A stretch of DNA of 6,908 nucleotides, taken from contig JALRBB010000298.1 of assembly GCA_023257915.1 (NCBI GenBank), positions 1 to 6,908 of the forward strand, given 5' to 3'. The translations under genes and the position numbers were made by a program. The DNA comes from Quisquiliibacterium sp. (GTDB taxonomy: Bacteria > Pseudomonadota > Gammaproteobacteria > Burkholderiales > Burkholderiaceae_E). Position 1 is the stretch's first letter. Each line of letters opens with the position of its first letter. Shown here one piece after another: positions 1 to 6,908 of this stretch. Under the pieces are notes generated by a model that was not told where the DNA came from, did no database searches, and saw only the letters and a program-made list of their open reading frames with translations.

Positions 1-635
1 TGCTGAACCTGCTCCGCACTGAGGCATCTGCACGCCCGACCATGCAGTGTCAGGTGCAGTCGCGCGGTGGCTTCGAGTTCCTCGAGCGCATCACCGGCTG
101 CCGATAGGCTGGAACCACCGACCACCGGCCCGTGATTGGCCAGCAGCAGCGCATGATGCTGGCCCGCGTAGCGCCGGACTGCATCCGCCAGAGTCATGTC
201 GCCGGGTGCGTGATAGGGCACCAGTGGCAGTGTGCCGATTCGCATCACGTAGTAGGCGGTCAGCGGCGGCAACACGTCGCTCTCGTTGACATCGTCAAGC
301 ACCGATACCGCGGTCGAGTAGGTGGAGTGCAGATGCACCACCGCCTTGCAGCGCGGGCGCTCCTCGTACATCGCGATGTGCAGGAAGCTTTCCTTGGTCG
401 GCTTGTCGCCGGTCAGCAAGGCGCCTTGCGAGTCCAGGTGAGACAGTCGTGCCGGATCGAGCGTGCCCAGGCTGGAGCCGGTCGGTGTCATCAGGTAGCC
501 GCCATCTGGCAGGCGCAGGCTGATGTTGCCGGTCGAGCCATGTGTGAGGCCGCGCGCATACATCGACTGACCCAGCGCGCAAATCTGCTCGCGCAGCGCC
601 GCATGGGCAGTGCTCGACTTGCCTGGCGTGTTCAT
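1..635 (-). CDS. otnC: 3-oxo-tetronate 4-phosphate decarboxylase, class II aldolase/adducin family (3' end cut by window edge)
   Basis: Reading down from the ATG at 633-635 gives 211 codons with no stop before the window edge; the family is usually about 210-220 residues, so only the last few residues are missing. The protein is a class II aldolase/adducin-type metal enzyme. Seen: GNISLRLPDG (36-45), a phosphate-loop-like TGSSLGTLD (52-60), a KES-F-H motif whose Glu82 fits the general acid/base of fuculose-phosphate aldolase, a zinc-type HLH (His101, His103) and NHGPVVGG with His168 as the probable third ligand. Family knowledge: OtnC decarboxylates 3-oxo-tetronate 4-phosphate to dihydroxyacetone phosphate and CO2 in the cytoplasm. 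The start overlaps the kinase stop by four bases (ATGA) and has no strong ribosome site of its own, which suggests coupled translation. Without the neighbours it could be taken for a generic sugar-phosphate aldolase; the adjoining otnK makes the decarboxylase role likely. Confidence 0.9.
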   Translation of the reverse strand, partial: MNTPGKSSTAHAALREQICALGQSMYARGLTHGSTGNISLRLPDGGYLMTPTGSSLGTLDPARLSHLDSQGALLTGDKPTKESFLHIAMYEERPRCKAVVHLHSTYSTAVSVLDDVNESDVLPPLTAYYVMRIGTLPLVPYHAPGDMTLADAVRRYAGQHHALLLANHGPVVGGSSLSAAGDALEELEATARLHLTLHGRACRCLSAEQVQ

Positions 636-1927
636 GCGGCGTCCAGCATCGCCAGTGCCTTCGCAAAGAAGTCGGTGGCGCCGAAGTTGCCGGACTTCAA
701 CGCCAGCGCGATGTCGGCGCCTGCGCCCTGACCCTCACCGGCGGCAAGCTCGCGTCGCGCGACCATCCACGGAACGCCCGGATCAATTTGCGGACCGACC
801 CGCATGCTGCGCACGCCGAGCGCCTTGACCACTGCGCCGGAGGTTTCGCCGCCGGCACTGATCAGCTTGCGCACACCGTCGCGCACCAGGGCGCTGGCGA
901 TGCTGGCCAGCGCGTCTTCGATCAGCGCACCGGCCGCCTCGACCCCGAGTGCTTTTTGCACCGCCGCGACTTCCTCGGGCGTGCTGGTGGCGTAGATGAG
1001 TACCGGTTCGCGCGCGATGCGTTCGCGCGCCCAGACCAATGCCTGCTCGACGACCGGCTCGCCGCGATGCAGCGCAAACGGATCGATGCGCAGGGCCGGA
1101 CGCGAGCGGCTCCACTCGCCCACCTGCGCATTGGTGGCCTTAGAGCAACTGCCCGAGATGATCAGGGCCGGACCGTCGATGCGCGGCAGTGCCGATGCAT
1201 GGCCGGTGTCCTTGAGCAAACCCTGCTGCTGGAAGTTGGCCGGCAGTCCGATCGCGATGCCGGAGCCGCCCGTGACCAGCGGCATTTGTGCGCAGGCCGC
1301 GCCGATCGTGTGCAGGTCGGCATCCGACAAGGCATCGACGATCGCCATGCCAAAGCCCTCGGCACGCAGCGCGTCGAAGCGCGCACTCAGCGCCTTCGCG
1401 CCGGCAGTGACTGTGTCGCAGCGCGCAAGCCCCACCCGACGCGTGGTCTGGCTTTGCAGCACCCGCACAAGGTTCGCGTCGGTCATCGGCGTCAGCGGAT
1501 GCTTTTCCATGCCAGACTCGTTGAGCAGAAGATCACCGACGAACAGGTAGCCGCGATAGACGCTTCTGGCGTTCTCCGGAAACGCCGGGCAGGCAATCGT
1601 GAAGTCGCAGCCCAGCTCGGTCATCAGCGCGTCGGCGACCGGGCCGATGTTGCCGCGTTCGGTCGAATCAAAGGTAGAGCAGTACTTGAAGAAGATCTGT
1701 TGCGCTCCAGCCGCGCGCAGCCAGCGGCAGGCGGCCAGCGATTCAGCGATGGCGTCGGCTGCTGGCGTGGTGCGCGATTTGAGCGACACCACTACCGCAT
1801 CGGCATCGATGATCGTGCCTGGCGCCGGGATGCCGATCGTCTGCACGGTTCGCATGCCGCCGCGCACCAGCATGTTGGCCAGGTCGGTGGCGCCGGTGAA
1901 GTCGTCCGCAATGCAACCGAGCAGCAT
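632..1927 (-). CDS. otnK: 3-oxo-tetronate kinase (four-carbon acid sugar kinase family, DUF1537/YgbK)
   Basis: This 431-residue protein has the normal length for the family. It phosphorylates 3-oxo-tetronate at C4 with ATP, feeding the decarboxylase that follows. Seen, numbered from the chosen Met: N-terminal ADDFTGATDLAN (7-18), the acid-sugar-binding half with SLKSRTTPAADA (from about 49) and KYCSTFDSTERGNIG (81-95), a middle VTGGSGIAIGLP (218-229), then the ATP-binding half with SGSCSKATNAQ (258-268), GGETSGAVVKALG (359-371) and ALKSGNFG (409-416). The frame stays open nine codons further upstream, inside the dehydrogenase gene, but MLLGCIADDFTG is where the family begins, and an AAGGA ribosome site lies 8 bases before this ATG. 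It starts one base after the dehydrogenase stop and its own stop overlaps the otnC start. The family also includes D-threonate kinase (DtnK); the otnC partner rather than pdxA2 favours OtnK. Confidence 0.93.
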   Translation of the reverse strand: MLLGCIADDFTGATDLANMLVRGGMRTVQTIGIPAPGTIIDADAVVVSLKSRTTPAADAIAESLAACRWLRAAGAQQIFFKYCSTFDSTERGNIGPVADALMTELGCDFTIACPAFPENARSVYRGYLFVGDLLLNESGMEKHPLTPMTDANLVRVLQSQTTRRVGLARCDTVTAGAKALSARFDALRAEGFGMAIVDALSDADLHTIGAACAQMPLVTGGSGIAIGLPANFQQQGLLKDTGHASALPRIDGPALIISGSCSKATNAQVGEWSRSRPALRIDPFALHRGEPVVEQALVWARERIAREPVLIYATSTPEEVAAVQKALGVEAAGALIEDALASIASALVRDGVRKLISAGGETSGAVVKALGVRSMRVGPQIDPGVPWMVARRELAAGEGQGAGADIALALKSGNFGATDFFAKALAMLDAA

Positions 1928-1928
1928 G

Positions 1929-2843
1929 TCAGTCTTCCTTGTTCGGCAGTTCAATGCCGGTCAGCTTCTGAAACATCTTGATCACCGCAGAATCATCCTC
2001 GCCGCCCAGGCCTGAGGCCGAGGTGGCCAGGTACATCTGATGTGCGGCCGAGGTGAGCGGCAACGGGAAGGTGAACTTGCGCGCCGAGTCGAGCACGATG
2101 CCCAGATCCTTGACGAAGATGTTCACGGCCGACAGCGGTTTGTAATCACCGGCAAGGATGTGCGGCACCCGGTTCTGGAACATCCAGGACGAGCCGGCGC
2201 TGTTCGAGATCACTTCGTACAGGGTTTCGGGATCGATTCCTGCACGGATGCCAAGCGCCATCGCTTCGGTGGCTGCCGCAATGTGCACGCCGGCCAGCAA
2301 CTGATTGATCATCTTGACCTTCGAGCCCATGCCGGAGGTGTCGCCAAGCCGGTAAACCTTGACCGAGATCGCATCGAGCACGTCTTGCACGGCCGCGAAG
2401 GTCTCTGGCGCGCCAGAGGCCATGATCGTCATTTCGCCGCTGGCGGCGCGCGCTGCGCCGCCGGACACCGGGGCATCCAGATGCTGCAATCCGAGCGCGG
2501 CGAGTTTGCGTCCGAGTTCCTCGGCGTAGTGCGGCGGCACGGTGCTCGAGGCGATCACGACCGAACCGGGCTTCATCTGCTGCGCCGCGCCGTGCTCGCC
2601 GAACAGCACCGCATCGGTCTGCTCGGCGTTGACGACCAGCACAATCAGCGCATCCACCTGCGACGCCAGCGAGGCCGGATTCTGATGCGGATGTGCGCCG
2701 TCGGCGGCGATCGTTGCAAGTACCTCGGCACGCATGTCGCAGGCATGCACGACAAAGCCGGCACGCAGCAGCGAGCGGGCGACACCCAGGCCCATCGCGC
2801 CAAGGCCCACGATGCCGACGGATTTTGCGGTTGATCCGGTCAT
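1929..2843 (-). CDS. ltnD: L-threonate dehydrogenase-like NAD-dependent beta-hydroxyacid dehydrogenase
   Basis: This 304-residue protein belongs to the 3-hydroxyisobutyrate dehydrogenase superfamily and has the usual length. Seen: an N-terminal Rossmann dinucleotide loop GLGAMG (13-18), an acidic residue at the end of the second strand (Asp36) that favours NAD over NADP, ASSTVPP (98-104), the substrate-binding DAPVSGG (123-129), and the catalytic-lysine motif GSKVKMINQLL (173-183) with Lys177 as the probable catalytic base, followed by the all-helical C-terminal domain. Family knowledge: LtnD oxidises L-threonate at C2 to 2-oxo-tetronate, which OtnI, OtnK and OtnC then take to dihydroxyacetone phosphate. 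It is the first gene of the coupled ltnD-otnK-otnC set and follows a 98-base gap. Its ribosome site is weak (GAAAG, 8 bases before ATG). It could act on another C4 or C3 hydroxyacid such as tartronate semialdehyde; the kinase/decarboxylase neighbours make L-threonate the best guess. Confidence 0.85.
   Translation of the reverse strand: MTGSTAKSVGIVGLGAMGLGVARSLLRAGFVVHACDMRAEVLATIAADGAHPHQNPASLASQVDALIVLVVNAEQTDAVLFGEHGAAQQMKPGSVVIASSTVPPHYAEELGRKLAALGLQHLDAPVSGGAARAASGEMTIMASGAPETFAAVQDVLDAISVKVYRLGDTSGMGSKVKMINQLLAGVHIAAATEAMALGIRAGIDPETLYEVISNSAGSSWMFQNRVPHILAGDYKPLSAVNIFVKDLGIVLDSARKFTFPLPLTSAAHQMYLATSASGLGGEDDSAVIKMFQKLTGIELPNKED
1936..1940 (-). promoter_or_regulatory. ribosome binding site that decides the otnK start
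   Basis: The minus strand reads AAGGA here, 8 bases before the ATG at 1925-1927 and inside the last codons of the dehydrogenase gene. It supports the ATG at 1927 over the in-frame ATG at 1954, which would add nine residues unlike the family N-terminus. Confidence 0.7.
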
Positions 2844-2886
2844 GTAATGGTCTTTCAGTTCGGTTGCAAAAATGTCTCAGGAGGCA

Positions 2887-2914
2887 ATGTTAGTCCTGCG
2901 CAGCTTGTCGGCAA
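2887..2914 (-). promoter_or_regulatory. possible sigma70-type promoter for ltnD-otnK-otnC
   Basis: On the minus strand TTGCCG (2909-2914) is followed after 16 bases by TAACAT (2887-2892). Each box matches 4 of 6 consensus positions. It would start transcription near 2880, about 37 bases before the ltnD ATG, within the 98-base gap after the transporter. In GC-rich DNA such partial matches are common, so this is only a candidate; the module could instead be read through from the genes upstream. Confidence 0.25.
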
Positions 2915-2916
2915 GC
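2903..2916. promoter_or_regulatory. palindrome GCTTG-N4-CAAGC, candidate operator ahead of ltnD
   Basis: This 14-base inverted repeat has perfect 5-base arms (GCTTG / CAAGC) around a TCGG centre on the plus strand. It covers the candidate -35 box, a usual place for a repressor site. Next to it is a second, perfect palindrome GTCCGGAC (2917-2924). Short palindromes arise by chance in GC-rich DNA, and no regulator gene is visible in the window to pair it with. It could also form a short 5-bp RNA stem if read through from the transporter gene. Confidence 0.3.
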
Positions 2917-2941
2917 GTCCGGACACGCGTCCAGGCCAGGA

Positions 2942-4441
2942 TCAACGCCTGCCGGTCACGCCGGCGCGCCGCGACATCAGGTCGGGCGGCAGCTTCAGGG
3001 CAAGCAGAAAACCCCCAAGCGCGACCGCGCCTGCGGTCAGGAACACCAGTTGAAATGCGTCGCGCAGAAGCGGCAAGGGCGCGTCGGTCAGCGCTTGCAA
3101 CAGCGGCGCGCCGGCCGCCGTTCCACTGGGGGTTAACGAGCCCAGCTGCGAAAAGAGAATCGCGGTCAGCACTGCGATGCCTACCGCGCCGCCCAGGGTG
3201 CGAAAGACCGCGAAAGTGGCGGTCATCACACCGACCAGCCGGTGCGGCACGGTCATCTGCGCCGCCACCAAGACCGGCGGCATCGAAATTCCCATGCCCA
3301 GTCCCATCGCGATCAACAGGGTTGCGGTGCGCCATGGCGCCTCGGTGCCCAGCAGTGCCAGCGCGAAGCTGGTCAGCATCACGATCGCGTTTCCGGCCAG
3401 CACGCTTTCGCGGTAGCGACCGGTCAGGTACATCAGTCTGCCGCCGATGAACGCGCCGGCCGGGATGCTGAAGGTCAGGGGCAGCATCCGGATCGCGACC
3501 TCATCGGCACTGACCCGGCCGACGCTCTCGAAAGCCATCGGCAGAATCACGGTCGAGCCGATCATCACGAAAAAGGTCAGCGCTGGAATCGTGCAGCAAA
3601 GCAGCGAGAGTCGGTTCGCGAACAGATCGGCCGGAAACAGCGGATGGCTGGCGCGACGCTGCTGCCAGGCGAGCAGCCGGAACAGCGCAAAGGCGGTGGC
3701 GGCCAGCGCCAGCGGGGCGAGCGACAGCGGCGAGGATCCTTTGCCGACCAAGGTCAGCGCGATCATGATCGACGAGATCATGCCGGTCAGGATCAGGATC
3801 CCGAGATGGTCCATCCGGTGCGGCTTTGGCGTGAACTGCAGGTCGCGCATCGCCCAGCGCGCGACGAAGAAGGCCACCACCCCCAGCGGCAGATTCAGCC
3901 AGAAGATTGCGCGCCAGGACAGGTAGTGGGTCAGGTAGCCGCCCAGGATCGGACCGAACACCGCCGCCGTTGCGAAGGTGCCGGCCAGGTAGCCCTGGTA
4001 TCGGCCGCGTGAGGGGCCAGGTGCGATGTCGGCGACCACCGCCTGCGACAGCGTCAGCAGCCCGCCGGAGCCCAGACCCTGGAGGATGCGTAGCGCGATC
4101 AGTTGCGGCATCGTCTGCGCCATCGCACACAGGACCGACGCGAGCACGTACAGCACCACGGCGGATAGCAGCAGCGTGCGTCGCCCGTAGGCATCCGACA
4201 GGCTGCCGTAGACCGGTGTGGAAACTGTCGATGCCACCAGATAGCCGGCCATCACCCACGGGGTCAGCGCAAAACCATCCAGCTCGCGCCCGATCGTCAG
4301 CAGCGCGACCGCCACGATGGTTTGGTCCATAGCAGCCAGAAAAACCGCGACCTGCATCCCGAGAACGATGCGCAGGACCTGGCGATGGGGAAGACCTGTC
4401 GGCGTGGCAGCGTCTGCCGCGCGTTGCGAGGAATCAGTCAC
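2942..4441 (-). CDS. MFS transporter, DHA2 (14-helix, EmrB/QacA-like) family
   Basis: This 499-residue inner-membrane protein has the length and motifs of 14-helix drug:proton antiporters. Seen: AAMDQTIVAVALLTIG (36-51) in helix 1 carrying the DHA2 motif D1 (DQTIV), motif A GSLSDAYGRRTLL (79-91) in the loop between helices 2 and 3, motif B-like RILQGLGSGGLL (118-129), antiporter motif C GPILGGYL (163-170), WRAIFWLNLPLG (176-187), then further hydrophobic segments to about residue 484 with a basic C-terminus. About 20 polar residues precede helix 1. Translation appears to start at GTG (4439-4441): no other ATG or GTG lies in frame between it and the stop of the preceding gene, and no clear ribosome site is seen. 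Relatives export drugs or dyes; aromatic-acid uptake carriers belong to other MFS families (AAHS). Its place between protocatechuate and tetronate genes suggests export or uptake of a related acid or intermediate, but this is inference. Confidence 0.88.
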   Translation of the reverse strand: MTDSSQRAADAATPTGLPHRQVLRIVLGMQVAVFLAAMDQTIVAVALLTIGRELDGFALTPWVMAGYLVASTVSTPVYGSLSDAYGRRTLLLSAVVLYVLASVLCAMAQTMPQLIALRILQGLGSGGLLTLSQAVVADIAPGPSRGRYQGYLAGTFATAAVFGPILGGYLTHYLSWRAIFWLNLPLGVVAFFVARWAMRDLQFTPKPHRMDHLGILILTGMISSIMIALTLVGKGSSPLSLAPLALAATAFALFRLLAWQQRRASHPLFPADLFANRLSLLCCTIPALTFFVMIGSTVILPMAFESVGRVSADEVAIRMLPLTFSIPAGAFIGGRLMYLTGRYRESVLAGNAIVMLTSFALALLGTEAPWRTATLLIAMGLGMGISMPPVLVAAQMTVPHRLVGVMTATFAVFRTLGGAVGIAVLTAILFSQLGSLTPSGTAAGAPLLQALTDAPLPLLRDAFQLVFLTAGAVALGGFLLALKLPPDLMSRRAGVTGRR

Positions 4442-4451
4442 GGGGTCGTCA

Positions 4452-4474
4452 GGGCTGCCGGTTCGAGGCAGCCC
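4452..4474. other. perfect 8-bp inverted repeat between pmdC and the MFS gene
   Basis: GGGCTGCC and GGCAGCCC flank a 7-base loop, filling most of the 42-base gap between the pmdC stop and the transporter GTG. In the minus-strand transcript the stem ends about 10 bases before the GTG, where a ribosome site would be, and no U-run follows it, so it is not a standard intrinsic terminator. It could lower translation of the transporter, slow or stop some polymerases, or protect the 3' end of the upstream mRNA. On the plus strand six T follow, but only 20 bases further on. Confidence 0.5.
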
Positions 4475-4483
4475 GGGGCAGGG

Positions 4484-5425
4484 CTAGTCGAGGGTTTTTT
4501 CGAGGCGATCGAGGGTTTCGTACGCGGGCAGCACGCTGGCCACGCTGGCGTTCGGCTCACGGCCTTCGCGAATCGCGGCGAAGAATTCTCGGTCTTGCAG
4601 TTCGATGCCGTTCATCGACACATCCACCTGCGACACGTCGATCTTGTTCTCCTTGCCGTCGACCAGATCGTCGTAGCGCGCGATGTAGGTGCCGTTGTCG
4701 CAGATGTAGCGAAAAAAAGTACCGAGCGGGCCGTCGTTATTGAACGACAGGGACAGCGTGCATAACGCGCCAGAGGGCGTTTTCATCTGCATCGACATAT
4801 CCATCGCGATGTTCAGATCCGGATGGATCGGGCCTTGCATGGCATGCACCTTGGCGGCGGTCTCGCCGGTCTGGTACTGGAACAGGTCGACGGTGTGCGC
4901 CGCGTGATGCCACAGCAGATGGTCGGTCCAGCTGCGCGGCTGACCCAGTGCATTCATGTTGGTGCGCCGAAAGAAGAAGGTCTGCACATCCATCTGCTGG
5001 ACCTTCAAATCGCCCGCGAGGATGCGCTTTCGGATCCACTGATGACTCGGATTGAAGCGGCGGGTATGGCCAGCCATCGCAACCAGGCCGGTTTCGCGCT
5101 GCGCGCGCACCAGCGCCTGCGCATCAGCAAGGCTGTCGGCCATCGGGATCTCGACCTGCACATGCTTGCCGGCACGCAGGCTGGCGATTGCCTGCGACGC
5201 ATGCATCTGCGTTGGTGTGCAAAGGATCACGGCATCAATGTCAGGTCGTGCAAGGCTCTCGGTCAGGTCGGTGGTGACATGGCCGATCTTGAAGCGCTCG
5301 GCAACCTGCTGGGTCTTTTCCAAGACACGGCCGACCAGCGACACCACCTGCACGCCGTCGATTTTCTCGATGGCCTCCAGATGCTTGATGCCGAATGCGC
5401 CGGCACCGGCGAGGCAGACTCTCAT
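4484..5425 (-). CDS. pmdC: 4-carboxy-2-hydroxymuconate-6-semialdehyde (CHMS) dehydrogenase
   Basis: This 313-residue Gfo/Idh/MocA-family oxidoreductase matches LigC/PmdC in length and motifs. It oxidises the cyclic hemiacetal form of CHMS to 2-pyrone-4,6-dicarboxylate with NAD(P)+. Seen: Rossmann loop GAGAFG (7-12), CTPTQMHA (69-76), a VEIP motif (91-94) where most of the superfamily has EKP, GHTRRFNPSHQW (119-130), RSWTDHLLWHHAAHTVDLF (164-182) containing the HxxD pair His177/Asp180, and SLSFNNDGPLGTFFRYICDN (225-244). These long blocks are, as I recall them, characteristic of the LigC group rather than of sugar dehydrogenases. A strong AAGGAG site lies 7 bases before the ATG. It follows the dioxygenase beta gene after 27 bases, as in the pmdDABC order. 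A six-A run in the last codons and a repeated TLD at the C-terminus (ETLDRLEKTLD) are small oddities. Confidence 0.93.
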   Translation of the reverse strand: MRVCLAGAGAFGIKHLEAIEKIDGVQVVSLVGRVLEKTQQVAERFKIGHVTTDLTESLARPDIDAVILCTPTQMHASQAIASLRAGKHVQVEIPMADSLADAQALVRAQRETGLVAMAGHTRRFNPSHQWIRKRILAGDLKVQQMDVQTFFFRRTNMNALGQPRSWTDHLLWHHAAHTVDLFQYQTGETAAKVHAMQGPIHPDLNIAMDMSMQMKTPSGALCTLSLSFNNDGPLGTFFRYICDNGTYIARYDDLVDGKENKIDVSQVDVSMNGIELQDREFFAAIREGREPNASVASVLPAYETLDRLEKTLD

Positions 5426-5432
5426 GGGGGGA

Positions 5433-5438
5433 CTCCTT
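5433..5438 (-). promoter_or_regulatory. strong ribosome binding site of pmdC
   Basis: The minus strand reads AAGGAG, followed by 7 bases (mostly C) and the ATG at 5423-5425. It is the best Shine-Dalgarno match I found ahead of any gene in the window and sits in the 27-base gap after pmdB, so pmdC need not rely on translational coupling. Confidence 0.75.
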
Positions 5439-5452
5439 GGCAGGTGCGCCGC

Positions 5453-6734
<1,282 letters not shown>

Positions 6735-6736
6735 GG

Positions 6737-6908
<172 letters not shown>

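Noticed and set aside
295..666. A 123-codon minus-strand frame over otnC
   Set aside because: It is in a different frame from the class II aldolase, which has clear motifs and zinc ligands and overlaps the kinase stop as ATGA.
788..1981. A 397-codon open frame on the plus strand opposite otnK
   Set aside because: It has an atypical composition rich in Arg, His and Gln, no recognisable domain, and mirrors a well-conserved gene; long antisense frames are expected in GC-rich DNA.
2872..3450. A 192-codon plus-strand frame with an AGGAGG just before an internal ATG at 2887
   Set aside because: The AGGAGG is only two bases from that ATG, too close to work well, and the protein is Arg/Ala-rich and antisense to the transporter.
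4452..4500. Bidirectional intrinsic terminator between pmdC and the transporter
   Set aside because: The hairpin is perfect, but in the minus-strand transcript no U-run follows; on the plus strand the six T are 20 bases past the stem, and no plus-strand gene needs terminating.
4494..4500. AAAAAAC on the minus strand as a -1 frameshift signal at the end of pmdC
   Set aside because: The reading frame is GAA AAA ACC, so the heptamer is not in the register needed for tandem slippage, and PmdC is already full length. The downstream transporter is in the same frame as pmdC, so a shift would not join them.
4732..4747. Inverted repeat GTCGTT/AACGAC inside pmdC
   Set aside because: It encodes the conserved FNNDG stretch and is short, so protein constraint and chance explain it.

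Overview
The window is a stretch of catabolic DNA, rich in G and C, with every recognised gene on the minus strand and almost no non-coding sequence. Reading in the direction of transcription (from base 6908 down to base 1), the order is: 2-pyrone-4,6-dicarboxylate hydrolase (3' end only), protocatechuate 4,5-dioxygenase alpha and beta subunits, CHMS dehydrogenase, a 14-helix DHA2-type MFS transporter, an L-threonate-dehydrogenase-like enzyme, 3-oxo-tetronate kinase, and 3-oxo-tetronate-4-phosphate decarboxylase (nearly complete, cut by the window edge). GC-rich codon use, the hydrolase-alpha-beta-dehydrogenase order (the pmdDABC order described in Comamonas) and the tetronate module (described in Cupriavidus/Ralstonia among others) all suggest a betaproteobacterium of the Burkholderiales. 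Genus cannot be read from the sequence.

Region 1 (about 4484-6908) is the core of the protocatechuate 4,5-cleavage (meta) pathway. PmdA/PmdB (LigA/LigB) open the ring of protocatechuate to 4-carboxy-2-hydroxymuconate-6-semialdehyde (CHMS). PmdC (LigC) oxidises the CHMS hemiacetal to 2-pyrone-4,6-dicarboxylate (PDC), and PmdD (LigI) hydrolyses PDC. The genes are separated by 2, 1 and 27 bases and look like a translationally coupled operon whose promoter lies beyond base 6908. All iron-binding and catalytic residues expected in the beta subunit are present.

Region 2 (2942-4441) is a single multidrug-type (EmrB/QacA-like) MFS transporter. It starts with GTG, has no clear Shine-Dalgarno sequence, and a perfect 8-bp inverted repeat lies directly ahead of it. 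It sits between two catabolic modules and its substrate is unknown.

Region 3 (1-2843) is a tetronate (L-threonate type) degradation module: dehydrogenase, kinase, decarboxylase. The expected route is L-threonate to 2-oxo-tetronate, isomerisation to 3-oxo-tetronate (the isomerase OtnI is not in the window and would be expected just beyond base 1), 4-phosphorylation, then decarboxylation to dihydroxyacetone phosphate. The three genes are tightly coupled (1-base gap, then a 4-base ATGA overlap). The 98-base gap ahead of the dehydrogenase (2844-2941) is the only place with room for a new promoter, and it holds a weak sigma70-like pair with a palindrome over the -35 box.

I found no RNA genes, insertion sequences, CRISPR arrays or integration sites. 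The enzymes are individually well known. The points worth a second look are the joining of the two modules, the transporter between them, and the small structures in the two gaps on either side of the transporter.
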